This document shows positions 7,318-15,432 of a stretch of DNA of 34,516 bases, one piece after another. The translations under genes were made by a program, and so were the position numbers. This DNA is from Pseudomonadota bacterium (GTDB lineage Bacteria > Pseudomonadota > Alphaproteobacteria > Reyranellales > Reyranellaceae), in contig JAFEFH010000023.1 in NCBI GenBank assembly GCA_018240695.1, positions 1 through 34,516 of the forward strand. Reading direction: 5' to 3'. Within the stretch, counting starts at the first letter, position 1; the number at the start of each line of letters is the position of its first letter. The notes beneath the pieces are model-generated. The model saw only the letters and a program-made list of their open reading frames with translations, ran no database searches and was not told where the DNA came from.

Positions 7318-8442
7318 CTAGGCTGCCCGGTCGCGGACAATATCCGAGTTCTGCACTCGGATATATAGGTCCTGCCAGGCCGCAATCAACCGTTCGATAT
7401 CCTCTGCTTCGGTGTTCCAACCAAAGCTTATTCTCACCGCCGTATCGGCCACGGCAGAATCTACTCCCATGGCCGTCAGGACGGCTGAGCGGGTGACCTT
7501 GCCCGAGGAGCAGGCCGCGCCCGCGCTCACGCAGACCCCTGCCAGATCCAACGCCATGACCTGCGTTTCGGCTCGCACACCGGGCATCGAAATGCACACG
7601 GTATTGGCGAGCCTCTTCGCATCCGCGCCGAAGACCTGCGCCTGCGGCGCGGTCTTCAGCAGCGCGGTTTCGAGCCGCTCGCGCAACGCCAGCACGTCGA
7701 GACCGTTGCGCGCCGCCGAGGCCGCCGCGCCGAAGCCCGCGATGCCCGCCACGTTCTCCGTACCCGCGCGACGGTTGGCTTCCTGCCCGCCGCCACGGCG
7801 ATCGGTGACGAACGGCGCGTTGCCGCGCACGACGAGCGCGCCGATGCCGGTCGGTCCGCCGAACTTGTGCGCCGAGACGCTGAGATAGTCGACGCCGAGC
7901 CCGTGCAGTTCGACCTCGGCCTTGCCTGCGCCCTGCACCGCGTCGCAATGCACCAGCGCGCCGGTCTTGCGCGCGAGACGCACGACCTCGGCGATCGGCT
8001 GGAGCACGCCGGTCTCGTTGTTGGCGAACATCACCGACACCAACGTCGGCACCGGCGACGCCGCGAGCATCCGCTCGAGTTCGCCGAGAACGATCACGCC
8101 GGTGCTGTCGACGGGAATCCGTTCGACATCGGGCGCCGCCTTCAGCACGCTGTCATGCTCGACCGAAGAGGCCAGCACACGCTGGCATCCGGTGCCCGTA
8201 ATCGCGAGGTTATTCGCTTCGGTGCCGCCCGAGGTGAAGATCACTTCCGACGGCATCGCGCCCACCAGGGCGGCCACCTGCCGGCGCGCCTGGTCGATGC
8301 GCCCGCGCGCCGCGCGGCCGGCACGATGAACCGACGAGGGATTGCCGCCGGCCTTCAGCGCCTCGGCCATGGCGTCGAACGCCACCGGCCGCAGAGGGCT
8401 CGTGGCGTTGTGATCCAGGTACGCGAGGACGGCGGACGACAT
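7318..8442 (-). CDS. Second cysteine desulfurase (NifS/IscS class I) between iscR and iscS
   Basis: A 374-residue aminotransferase class V protein. Its active-site set is complete: PLP lysine K193 (VSAHKFGGPTG), His96 (SSVEHDSVL) and the catalytic cysteine C311 (SAGAACSSGKVTRS). It is divergent from the adjacent IscS, being shorter, and the loop after the cysteine reads SSGKVTRSAVL instead of [11 protein letters not shown]. This is the variant seen in NifS-like enzymes that some alphaproteobacteria, including rickettsiae, carry beside iscS. The start is the ATG at 8440-8442 (MSSAVLAYLDHNATSP). The frame stays open farther upstream into iscR, but that extension has no family similarity. It probably supplies sulfur, either to IscU or to a separate acceptor; which one cannot be told from sequence. 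Confidence 0.9.
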   Translation of the reverse strand: MSSAVLAYLDHNATSPLRPVAFDAMAEALKAGGNPSSVHRAGRAARGRIDQARRQVAALVGAMPSEVIFTSGGTEANNLAITGTGCQRVLASSVEHDSVLKAAPDVERIPVDSTGVIVLGELERMLAASPVPTLVSVMFANNETGVLQPIAEVVRLARKTGALVHCDAVQGAGKAEVELHGLGVDYLSVSAHKFGGPTGIGALVVRGNAPFVTDRRGGGQEANRRAGTENVAGIAGFGAAASAARNGLDVLALRERLETALLKTAPQAQVFGADAKRLANTVCISMPGVRAETQVMALDLAGVCVSAGAACSSGKVTRSAVLTAMGVDSAVADTAVRISFGWNTEAEDIERLIAAWQDLYIRVQNSDIVRDRAA

Positions 8443-8453
8443 GAAGTCTGGCC

Positions 8454-8939
8454 CTAGCTTGCCGCGGCCATCGAGTCGGAATTGGCGGCCGCCGGCGGTT
8501 CGGTCGGCGCCTCGGTGAGACGCGTCGCGAGCTTGCGCTCCAGCACGTCGCTCAGGCTGACCGAGCTCAGGAACAGATGGATCTGGTTGCCGAGCTCTTC
8601 CCACAGATCGTGGGTCAGGCACTTGCTGCGGTCGGCACGGCAGCCGCTCGCGCCCATCTCGGTGCAGCGGGTCGCCTTGATCGGCTCGTCGACGGCGAGG
8701 ATGATTTCGGAGACGCGCGTGTCGGTCGAGGCGCGGGCGAGGCGATAGCCGCCGCCGGGGCCGCGCACGCTCCTCACCAGCTCGGCGCGGCGCAGGCGCG
8801 CGAACAGCTGTTCGAGATAGGACAGCGAAATCTCCTGGCGCGCGGCGATATCGGACAGGGAAACCGGCTTTGCCTGGGCATGACGGGCCAGATCGACCAT
8901 CGCCATCACCGCATAACGCCCCTTGGTGCTGAGCTTCAC
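8454..8939 (-). CDS. iscR: Fe-S cluster-sensing Rrf2-family regulator IscR
   Basis: A 161-residue Rrf2-type transcription factor that senses cellular Fe-S status and represses the ISC operon when it holds a [2Fe-2S] cluster. The winged-helix N-terminus begins KLSTKGRYAVMAMVDLA and includes the recognition region ISLSYLEQLFARLRRAELVRSVRGPGGGY (about residues 37-65), with Glu43 retained. Cluster ligands are C92, C100, C107 and H110 (RCTEMGASGC ... CLTHDLW). The spacing is slightly longer than in E. coli, as is usual in alphaproteobacteria. I choose the GTG at 8937-8939 because AGGAGG sits 5 bases upstream and the family N-terminus is MKLSTKGRY. The frame remains open to 9038 without homology. 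Promoter-distal genes follow at short spacing. Confidence 0.95.
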   Translation of the reverse strand: MKLSTKGRYAVMAMVDLARHAQAKPVSLSDIAARQEISLSYLEQLFARLRRAELVRSVRGPGGGYRLARASTDTRVSEIILAVDEPIKATRCTEMGASGCRADRSKCLTHDLWEELGNQIHLFLSSVSLSDVLERKLATRLTEAPTEPPAAANSDSMAAAS

Positions 8940-9058
8940 AGCATCCTCCTGTGGTACCGGACGCCTAAAAGTCTTGAAAACCAAGGCGCCGCTAAGATAT
9001 TCCAGCCCCTTGAGACGCAGGGCGCTGGGAAAAACCAACTTTGTGGCTGGGACTTAGT

Positions 9059-9083
9059 AAACCCGACCACCCGGGTCAAGTAT
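9059..9083 (-). promoter_or_regulatory. Candidate IscR type 1 operator upstream of iscR
   Basis: Read on the minus strand, the 25 bases carry the half-sites ATACTTGAC and GTCGGGTTT separated by 7 bases. This matches the layout of the E. coli type 1 IscR consensus: ATASYYGAC fully and GTCRRSTAT at 8 of 9 positions. The centre is GC-rich, unlike the consensus. TTGACC within the first half-site could double as a -35 element. The site lies 120 bases before the iscR GTG. Regulation is inferred from this match and from known IscR autoregulation. Confidence 0.5.
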
Positions 9084-9140
9084 CAAGATTCTGCCGCAAT
9101 GTGCCGTTCTGGCCAATAATGAGGAATATTCGGAGTCTTC

Positions 9141-9815
9141 ATGCCTGACGTGATGTTCATCGGCCCCGAGGGTCGCCTTGAGGGCCGCTATCACCAGAGC
9201 AAGGAAGAGCATGCGCCGATCGCGCTGATCCTCCACCCGCACCCGCAGTACGGCGGGACGATGAACCACAAGGTGGTCTTCTCCCTGTTCCACGTCTTCG
9301 TGAACCGCGGCTTCTCCGTCCTGCGCTTCAACACCCGCGGCGTGGGCCGCAGCCAGGGTCGTTTCGACAACGGCATGGGCGAGTTGTCCGACGCCGCCGC
9401 CGCCCTCGACTGGCTCCAGACCATGAATGCCGACGCCAAGTCGTGCTGGATCGCAGGCTACTCGTTCGGCGCGTGGATCGGCATGCAGCTGCTGATGCGC
9501 CGCCCGGAGATCGACTGTTTCGTCTCGGTGGCGCCGCCGGCCAACTCCTACGACTTCGCCTTCCTCGCCCCCTGCCCCTCGTCGGGCCTGATCGTCGGCG
9601 CGGAGAAGGACGAGGTCGTGCCGCTCGCCGACATCCAGAAGCTCGTCGCGCGTCTGTCGCTCCAGAAGGGCATCACCGTCGAGTCCAAGACCGTGAAGGG
9701 CGCCAACCACTTCTTCCACGACACGCTCGACAAGCTCGCGGTCGATGTCGACAAGTACGTCGCCAAGTGCCTGATCACGCCGCCGGGCCGCGCGACCTCG
9801 AACAAGGAGCCCTAA
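9141..9815 (+). CDS. Alpha/beta hydrolase (COG2945-type), divergent from iscR
   Basis: A 224-residue cytoplasmic alpha/beta hydrolase with a complete catalytic triad. The nucleophile Ser108 is in the elbow GYSFG, the acid is Asp157 (VGAEKDEVVP) and the base is His190 (GANHFF). The HPHPQYGGTMNHKV oxyanion region and FNTRGVGRSQGRFD are diagnostic of the COG2945 group, whose substrates are mostly unknown. It reads away from iscR, from the other side of a 201-base intergenic region. GGAG lies 5 bases before the ATG at 9141. In my recollection a member of this family often sits beside iscR in alphaproteobacteria. Its 3' end overlaps the convergent anmK by four bases. Confidence 0.85.
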   Translation: MPDVMFIGPEGRLEGRYHQSKEEHAPIALILHPHPQYGGTMNHKVVFSLFHVFVNRGFSVLRFNTRGVGRSQGRFDNGMGELSDAAAALDWLQTMNADAKSCWIAGYSFGAWIGMQLLMRRPEIDCFVSVAPPANSYDFAFLAPCPSSGLIVGAEKDEVVPLADIQKLVARLSLQKGITVESKTVKGANHFFHDTLDKLAVDVDKYVAKCLITPPGRATSNKEP

Positions 9816-10894
9816 GGCTCGTTCAGCCTCCCGCCCGTCAGCGGGCGGTCGATGCCCGTCGTTCCGGGAAAGGTGATCGGCAGCCCGCGCAGCGAGCGCA
9901 CCGCCAGGAACGCGAAGGCCTGCGCCTCCAGCGCATCGCCGTCCCAGCCGAGATCCGCCGCCCGCACCACCTTGCCCCGCGTTTCGCCCGCGATGGCGCG
10001 CATCAAGGTCGGATTGCGCGCGCCGCCGCCGGAGATCACCCATTGCGTCACCGGCGCGGGGAAGTGCGTGGCCGCCAGCGCGATCGCGCGCGCCGTGCCC
10101 TGGGTCAGCGTGGCCGCACCGTCGGCGACGCTCAGCCCCTCCGACCAGTCGTCGTTGAAGTCGCCGCGGTCGAGCGACTTGGGGGGCGTGCGCGGAAAGA
10201 AGCGATGCTCGGCGAAGCGCTCGACCCGGCCGCGATCGACCGTGCCGGAGGCGGCCAGCGCGCCGTCGGTGTCGAAGCGCAGGCCGGCGCGGCGCATGCA
10301 CCAGTCGTCGATCGGGCCGTTGCCCGGTCCCGTGTCGAAGGCCAGCAGCTCGCCCGCCGGTCCGATCCAGGTGACGTTGGCCACGCCGCCGACATTCACC
10401 ACCGCGAGCGGCTTGGGCAGCTCGTGCGCCAGCGCCGCGTGATAGACCGGCACCAGCGGCGCGCCCTGGCCGCCCGCTGTCACGTCGGCGATGCGCAGGT
10501 CGTTCACCACCTTGACGCCAAGCGCCTTCGCCAGCGCCGCGCCGTCGCCGATCTGCCAGGTGAAGCGCCGCTCGGGCCGGTGCGTGATCGTCTGGCCGTG
10601 GAAGCCCACCACGTCCAACGACTCGAGCGCGATGCCGGTCCGCTTCGACCACAGGCGCACGGCCTCGACATGCTTGTCGGTGACCGCCCGCTCGGCGGCG
10701 CGCGTGGCATCGTTGGGCGCGTCGGCGCCGAAGGCGGCGCGGATCAGCGTGCGCACGGCGGGCTCGTAGGCCAGCGTCGTGGCCGGCCCCTGGGCCGAAA
10801 CGGTCTCGCCGTCGGTCTCGATGAGGGCCACGTCGACGCCGTCGACCGAGGTCCCGCTCATCAAACCCAGAGCACGGAGAGGAGATGAAGGCAT
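9812..10894 (-). CDS. anmK: Anhydro-N-acetylmuramic acid kinase AnmK
   Basis: A 360-residue sugar kinase of the ASKHA fold that phosphorylates and opens 1,6-anhydro-N-acetylmuramic acid released during murein turnover, giving MurNAc-6-phosphate. Recognisable motifs are [15 protein letters not shown] at the N-terminus (about residues 10-24), [37 protein letters not shown] and [12 protein letters not shown]. Length matches the family (about 360-370). It is divergent from tyrS, an arrangement common in alphaproteobacteria. The start ATG is at 10892-10894 and has no clear ribosome site; an inverted repeat (10895-10917) sits directly upstream. Confidence 0.95.
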   Translation of the reverse strand: MPSSPLRALGLMSGTSVDGVDVALIETDGETVSAQGPATTLAYEPAVRTLIRAAFGADAPNDATRAAERAVTDKHVEAVRLWSKRTGIALESLDVVGFHGQTITHRPERRFTWQIGDGAALAKALGVKVVNDLRIADVTAGGQGAPLVPVYHAALAHELPKPLAVVNVGGVANVTWIGPAGELLAFDTGPGNGPIDDWCMRRAGLRFDTDGALAASGTVDRGRVERFAEHRFFPRTPPKSLDRGDFNDDWSEGLSVADGAATLTQGTARAIALAATHFPAPVTQWVISGGGARNPTLMRAIAGETRGKVVRAADLGWDGDALEAQAFAFLAVRSLRGLPITFPGTTGIDRPLTGGRLNEP

Positions 10895-10917
10895 GGCGGG
10901 AATGTGTTACACCCGCC
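10895..10917. promoter_or_regulatory. Inverted repeat in the anmK-tyrS divergent region
   Basis: GGCGGG (10895-10900) and CCCGCC (10912-10917) are perfect inverted copies, with a further TGT/ACA pair inside. The element abuts the anmK start codon and lies 43 bases before the tyrS ATG. It could be an operator or an RNA hairpin. No factor can be assigned. Confidence 0.3.
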
Positions 10918-10960
10918 GCCCTTCGACAGACAATCGTTCAAGCAGAGGCCGGGCGGCGAG

Positions 10961-12214
10961 ATGGCTACGTTCAAGTCGGATTTCATGCGGATCGTGCACG
11001 AGCGCGGCATGATTCATCAATGCAGCGATGCGGCTCGTCTCGACGAGATGCTGAGCACCGGCACGCGCACCGCCTATATCGGCTTCGACTGCACTGCCGA
11101 TTCGCTGCATGTCGGACATCTGCTCCAGATCATGCTGCTGCGCTGGTGGCAGAAGACCGGCCACCAGCCGATCGCCCTGATGGGCGGCGGCACGACCAAG
11201 GTGGGCGATCCGTCGGGGCGCGACGAGACCCGCCAGCTCCTCACCACCGAGACGATCAACGCCAACATGGCGGAGATCAAGAAGAGCTTCGCCAACTACC
11301 TCACCTTCGGCAGCGGTCCGAAGGACGCCATCATGGCCAACAACGCCGATTGGCTCGACAACCTCCAGTACATTCCGCTGCTGCGCGACATCGGCCGCCA
11401 CTTCTCGGTCAACCGCATGCTGACCATGGACTCGGTGAAGCTGCGCCTCGACCGCGACCAGCCGCTGACGTTCCTCGAATTCAACTACATGATCCTGCAA
11501 TCGTACGACTATGTGGAGCTGTACCGGCGCCACAAGTGCATCGTGCAGATGGGCGGCTCGGACCAGTGGGGCAACATCATCATGGGCGCCGACCTCGGCC
11601 GCCGCGTCGAGGGCGCCGAACTGTTCGCGCTGACCTCGCCGCTGCTCACGACCTCGTCGGGCGCCAAGATGGGCAAGACCGCGGCGGGCGCGGTGTGGCT
11701 CAATCCCGCGCGGCTCAGCCCCTACGAGTTCTGGCAATACTGGCGCAACACCGAGGACGCCGACGTCGGCCGCTTCCTCAAGCTGTTCACCGACCTGCCG
11801 CTCGCCGAGATCGCCAAGCTCGAGGCGCTGCAAGGCCAGGAGATCAACGAGGCGAAGAAGGTCCTGGCGACCGAAGTCACCACCCTCGCCCACGGCCGCG
11901 AGGCGGCCGCGCAGGCCGCCGAGACCGCCCGCCGCACCTTCGAGGAAGGCGCCAAGGCCGACGCCCTGCCGACCGTCGACATCGCGCGCGCGAAGTTCGC
12001 GGCGGGCATCGCGGCGTTCGATCTCTTCCACGAGGCCGGGCTGGCGGCCAGCCGCAACGAGGCGCGCAAGCTCATCAAGGGCGGCGGCGGGCGGCTGAAC
12101 GACAAGCCGATCGAGTCCGACACCGCGATGGTGGGCGAGAAAGACCTCGACGGCTCGGGCACGCTGAAGCTCTCGGCCGGCCGCAAGCGCCACGTGCTGG
12201 TGCGCGCCCGCTAG
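10961..12214 (+). CDS. tyrS: Tyrosyl-tRNA synthetase TyrS
   Basis: A 417-residue class I synthetase that attaches tyrosine to tRNA-Tyr. The catalytic Rossmann domain has the HIGH-type motif HVGH (residues 50-53) after the tyrosine-binding [12 protein letters not shown]. The [11 protein letters not shown] segment follows, and KMGKT near residue 238 is the KMSKS-loop equivalent. A C-terminal S4 RNA-binding domain follows ([23 protein letters not shown]). This is the TyrRS-S form, similar in length to E. coli (424). I start at the ATG at 10961 ([16 protein letters not shown]), the conserved N-terminus; an in-frame GTG at 10904 would add 19 unrelated residues. The stop overlaps the convergent DUF3971 gene by four bases. 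Confidence 0.96.
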   Translation: MATFKSDFMRIVHERGMIHQCSDAARLDEMLSTGTRTAYIGFDCTADSLHVGHLLQIMLLRWWQKTGHQPIALMGGGTTKVGDPSGRDETRQLLTTETINANMAEIKKSFANYLTFGSGPKDAIMANNADWLDNLQYIPLLRDIGRHFSVNRMLTMDSVKLRLDRDQPLTFLEFNYMILQSYDYVELYRRHKCIVQMGGSDQWGNIIMGADLGRRVEGAELFALTSPLLTTSSGAKMGKTAAGAVWLNPARLSPYEFWQYWRNTEDADVGRFLKLFTDLPLAEIAKLEALQGQEINEAKKVLATEVTTLAHGREAAAQAAETARRTFEEGAKADALPTVDIARAKFAAGIAAFDLFHEAGLAASRNEARKLIKGGGGRLNDKPIESDTAMVGEKDLDGSGTLKLSAGRKRHVLVRAR

Positions 12215-15200
12215 GGGTTGGACGGCTTCACCGTCTCCGGCACCGGCGTATTGTCCACGGGCGAGGAGAAGAGTTCGCGCAACCCGCCCGGCGTCACAGC
12301 CGACATCATGTTGATGTCGGACTTCAGGTCGTCGAGCGGGCCTTCGAGCTTGTAGGAAATCGCGAACAGCCCGCCGTCCTTGCCGCCGGTCAGCAGCGGC
12401 CCCAGCAGCGGCACGTTCGACAGCAGGTTGTTCAGCGCAAAGCCCGGCACGACGATGCCGCGGAGCCGCGCCGTGTCGCTGCCGAGATCGATCCATCCCG
12501 CGGTCGTGAGACCGATCGACTTGCCGCTGGTGCGTCCGTTGCTGACGTCGATACGGTCGCCGGTCTTGACCAGCCGCGCGTCGAGGCTGTCGAAGTTCTG
12601 CAAGGCGTTGCCGGCCCGGCCCAGCCCCTCGATCGTCGAGTTGAGCGAGCCGACGCCCTTGCGCGGCGTCACCTTCTCCATGTGATACGGCCCCAGCCGC
12701 AGGTCGCCGATGAGACGCGACTGCGGCGTCGTATCGTCGAAGCGGCCCTGGAAGGTGAGGTCGCCGCCGACCAGTCCGTCGAGCCAGCCGGCCTCCTTCA
12801 GCAGCAGGCCGAAGTCCGGCACGAACAGCGCGACCGTGCGGCCGTTGCCGGCCGGCGTCACCTTGAAGGCCGAGCCCTTGCCGGCGCCGAGCGCCAGATC
12901 GGCCGACGCCAGCCGCTCGCCCGCCATCTCGAGGCGGCCGTTGAAGGCGCCGAGCAGACCGCGCTGGACGATGAGCTGGTCGAGTTTCACGGAGACGCGT
13001 GTGTGCTGCACGCCTGCCGCCGCCGCGCCGTCCGGCACCGCCGCCGCACTGTCGTCGCGACTCTTCAATGCCCGGCGAATGCGCGCGAGTTCCAGCGAGG
13101 GCCCCTGGAGCGCGATATCGATGCCGTTGCCGACGCGCTTCCAGTCGACGGCGACGTCCGATCGGCCGATCGACAGTTTCTTGACCTCGACCTGGTCGAC
13201 GATGGCGCCCGGTGCGAAACGCACCTGTCCCTTGGTCACGAGTCCGTTGGCCTGGCCGTCGAAGTCGATCGAAGTGAGCTTGGCGCCACTGGCCAGCTTG
13301 ATGCCAACGTTGAGCATGCCCGCCACGCCGGCCGCCTTGGTCCAGTCAAGCTGCGATGCCGCGGCCTTCGCGCCCTTCAGATCGAGCTTGGCATGGACCT
13401 CGCTCGTGCCGTTGACCGCCGTCTGGTACGACATCACAACGCCCACCGGCCCGCTGAGGTAGGGCTCGGGCGTCGGAAAGCCTGCCTTGGCCATCAGCGC
13501 GGCTGGCACCGTGCCTTTCAGGTCGTAGCGCTGCCGGTATGCGGGCTTCGGCCCGTAGATCTGGTGCCAGCCGATATCGACATTGTTGCCGTCGAGCTTG
13601 CCCTGCCCCGACACGGTGAGCTGGTCGTTGGCGTAGATCACCCGGCCGACCGCGTCGGTCAGATCGACGTCGCCCAGGACGTTCCGGAGACCGAAGCCCG
13701 ACAGCGACGCCTCGGCCCGGATGTCGATGTCGGCCACGGACAGCGAGGCCAGCAGCGGGAAGCGCAGGGTGAGATCGATCGCGGCGTCGCCCTCGATCCG
13801 CTTGGGATCGAACAGCGCATCCTTGGGCAGGCCGAGCTTGGGCCGCGCCAGCAGCGCATTGACCGCCGGCACCGGCCCGGCGATGGGCAGGCGCATTGCC
13901 GCGAACTGCTCGTCCCCCTCGAGGCCGGTGAGATCGATGGTGGCGCCCGTGACCCCGAGGCCGACCGACGTGCCGCCCGCAACGTCGAAGTGCAGCGTGC
14001 CGTTTTCGTAGCGCGCCTTGCCCGAGACGTTCTCGAGTTCCGGCATGTGCGGCATGTAATGGATGCGCAGGCCACGATAGGCGAGCAGCCCCACGACCCG
14101 GTCGATCTTGAGCTGGCTGAGGTCGTCGGCCGGCGCACTCAGCGCAAACTCCGCGCCGACATCGACCGTGCCGCCGCTCAAGTTCCCGAGCGCCCACTGA
14201 CGGCCACCATCGGCCAGGTCGAGCGGCCAGTATTCGCCGAGGCGGTCGACCGGGATCTCCCGCAGGTCGGCGCGTCCGCTGAACGACTGCGTGCCCCCCG
14301 TCTTGCGGCCCACGCCGGTCATGCCGAGCTTCGCCGCGCCGAGGTCGACATCGACATGATCCACCGTGACGACGCTCGTCGCGGTGTCGAGGAAGGCCAG
14401 CGCATTCACCGAACGCACGGCATGCGACGTCGACAGAACGCCCGGCAGGGTGAGCATGCCCCTGCCCCCGTTCACTTCCATCCTGACCGAGCGCACGTCG
14501 CCCTCGCCGCTGGCCTCGACGTTCATGCGGCCGGACAGCGCGATGTCGACGCCCCTCAGCACTTTCATCTCCGGCGCGAAGTCGGCGAACATCAGGGGAT
14601 TGAGGCCGTCGAGCTTCGCCTCGATCGAGATGCGGCTGCGGTCGCGCGTGTAGACGCCGGACAGCGAGACGTCGACGGGCTGATCGATGCCCGATCGCGT
14701 GAAGCGCGCGTCGGCGCCGATGATCACACCCTTGGCGTCCCGCTTCAGGCTGGCGCGCGCGGAGGGCGCCGTCCACACGATGCCGGTCGGAATGTCATGC
14801 AGGGTGACCTTCGCGTGCTCGACGAGGACGGTATCGAGCTGCCCCAGCAGCGTCTTGTAATTGGGCTCGGCCAGGAGCTGCTCGATCAGCAGCGCGACGA
14901 CCTCGCTCTGCGAGTCGGCGTCCTTGCTGGCGAAGATGCGTTGCAGCATGCCGCCCTCGCGGGCGATCTCGGCATCGAGGCTGGGCTGCTCGACCACGAT
15001 AGCATTGGGCAGCAAATGGCCGCTGACGAGACTGCGCGCCTCGAACGACAGGGCGACGCTGGGCGCCGTCGCCACGTCCCTCTTGTCGGCATCCGTGACA
15101 TGGAGGCCCGAGAAGACCAGCCGCACCGGCTGGCTGACGCCGCTCCATTCGACGTAGACCCGATCGGCGTGCAGTCTCATTTTGCCGCCCGGCGTGTCGA

Positions 15201-15342
15201 ATTCCTGGGCGATGCGGGTCTTCAGGAAGTCGAGCTCCACCGGGCCACTCATCAGGCGGAGCGAGACCACGGCCACGAGCACGGCCACGGCGACGACGAC
15301 GCCGATGACGACGCGCTCGAGCACCCGATAGACTCTTCTCAC
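12211..15342 (-). CDS. Large AsmA-like/DUF3971 envelope protein (YhdP family)
   Basis: About 1043 residues with one N-terminal membrane segment (about residues 9-30, [22 protein letters not shown]). A very long periplasmic part follows, of repeated beta-strand character, ending in an AsmA-like C-terminal region ([27 protein letters not shown] ... [39 protein letters not shown]). This is the layout of the DUF3971/YhdP group of bridge-like proteins implicated in phospholipid movement between inner and outer membranes. Assignment rests on recall of this C-terminal signature. The start is uncertain: no ATG lies near the membrane segment, and GTG at 15340-15342 or TTG at 15343-15345 are best, with GGAAG 8-11 bases upstream. 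The frame stays open far upstream, antisense to glnE, without protein-like sequence. It is divergent from glnE. Confidence 0.85.
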   Translation of the reverse strand: MRRVYRVLERVVIGVVVAVAVLVAVVSLRLMSGPVELDFLKTRIAQEFDTPGGKMRLHADRVYVEWSGVSQPVRLVFSGLHVTDADKRDVATAPSVALSFEARSLVSGHLLPNAIVVEQPSLDAEIAREGGMLQRIFASKDADSQSEVVALLIEQLLAEPNYKTLLGQLDTVLVEHAKVTLHDIPTGIVWTAPSARASLKRDAKGVIIGADARFTRSGIDQPVDVSLSGVYTRDRSRISIEAKLDGLNPLMFADFAPEMKVLRGVDIALSGRMNVEASGEGDVRSVRMEVNGGRGMLTLPGVLSTSHAVRSVNALAFLDTATSVVTVDHVDVDLGAAKLGMTGVGRKTGGTQSFSGRADLREIPVDRLGEYWPLDLADGGRQWALGNLSGGTVDVGAEFALSAPADDLSQLKIDRVVGLLAYRGLRIHYMPHMPELENVSGKARYENGTLHFDVAGGTSVGLGVTGATIDLTGLEGDEQFAAMRLPIAGPVPAVNALLARPKLGLPKDALFDPKRIEGDAAIDLTLRFPLLASLSVADIDIRAEASLSGFGLRNVLGDVDLTDAVGRVIYANDQLTVSGQGKLDGNNVDIGWHQIYGPKPAYRQRYDLKGTVPAALMAKAGFPTPEPYLSGPVGVVMSYQTAVNGTSEVHAKLDLKGAKAAASQLDWTKAAGVAGMLNVGIKLASGAKLTSIDFDGQANGLVTKGQVRFAPGAIVDQVEVKKLSIGRSDVAVDWKRVGNGIDIALQGPSLELARIRRALKSRDDSAAAVPDGAAAAGVQHTRVSVKLDQLIVQRGLLGAFNGRLEMAGERLASADLALGAGKGSAFKVTPAGNGRTVALFVPDFGLLLKEAGWLDGLVGGDLTFQGRFDDTTPQSRLIGDLRLGPYHMEKVTPRKGVGSLNSTIEGLGRAGNALQNFDSLDARLVKTGDRIDVSNGRTSGKSIGLTTAGWIDLGSDTARLRGIVVPGFALNNLLSNVPLLGPLLTGGKDGGLFAISYKLEGPLDDLKSDINMMSAVTPGGLRELFSSPVDNTPVPETVKPSNP

Positions 15343-15432
15343 CAAAGCCGATACTTCCGCGTTCTTGACGATGACGGCACGGGTCGACCAGCGTGCCTGC
15401 GATAATCCACAATTTACCTGCCGACGCCGCCC

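Noticed and set aside
8443..8622. Sixty-codon N-terminal extension of the second desulfurase
   Set aside because: It overlaps iscR in another frame, has no family similarity, and the canonical N-terminus begins at 8442.
10885..15405. A 1506-codon open frame on the plus strand across tyrS and antisense to the DUF3971 gene
   Set aside because: It is His/Arg/Ala-rich low-quality sequence with no family resemblance. It arises because high GC content removes stop codons from shadow frames. tyrS and the DUF3971 gene explain the region.
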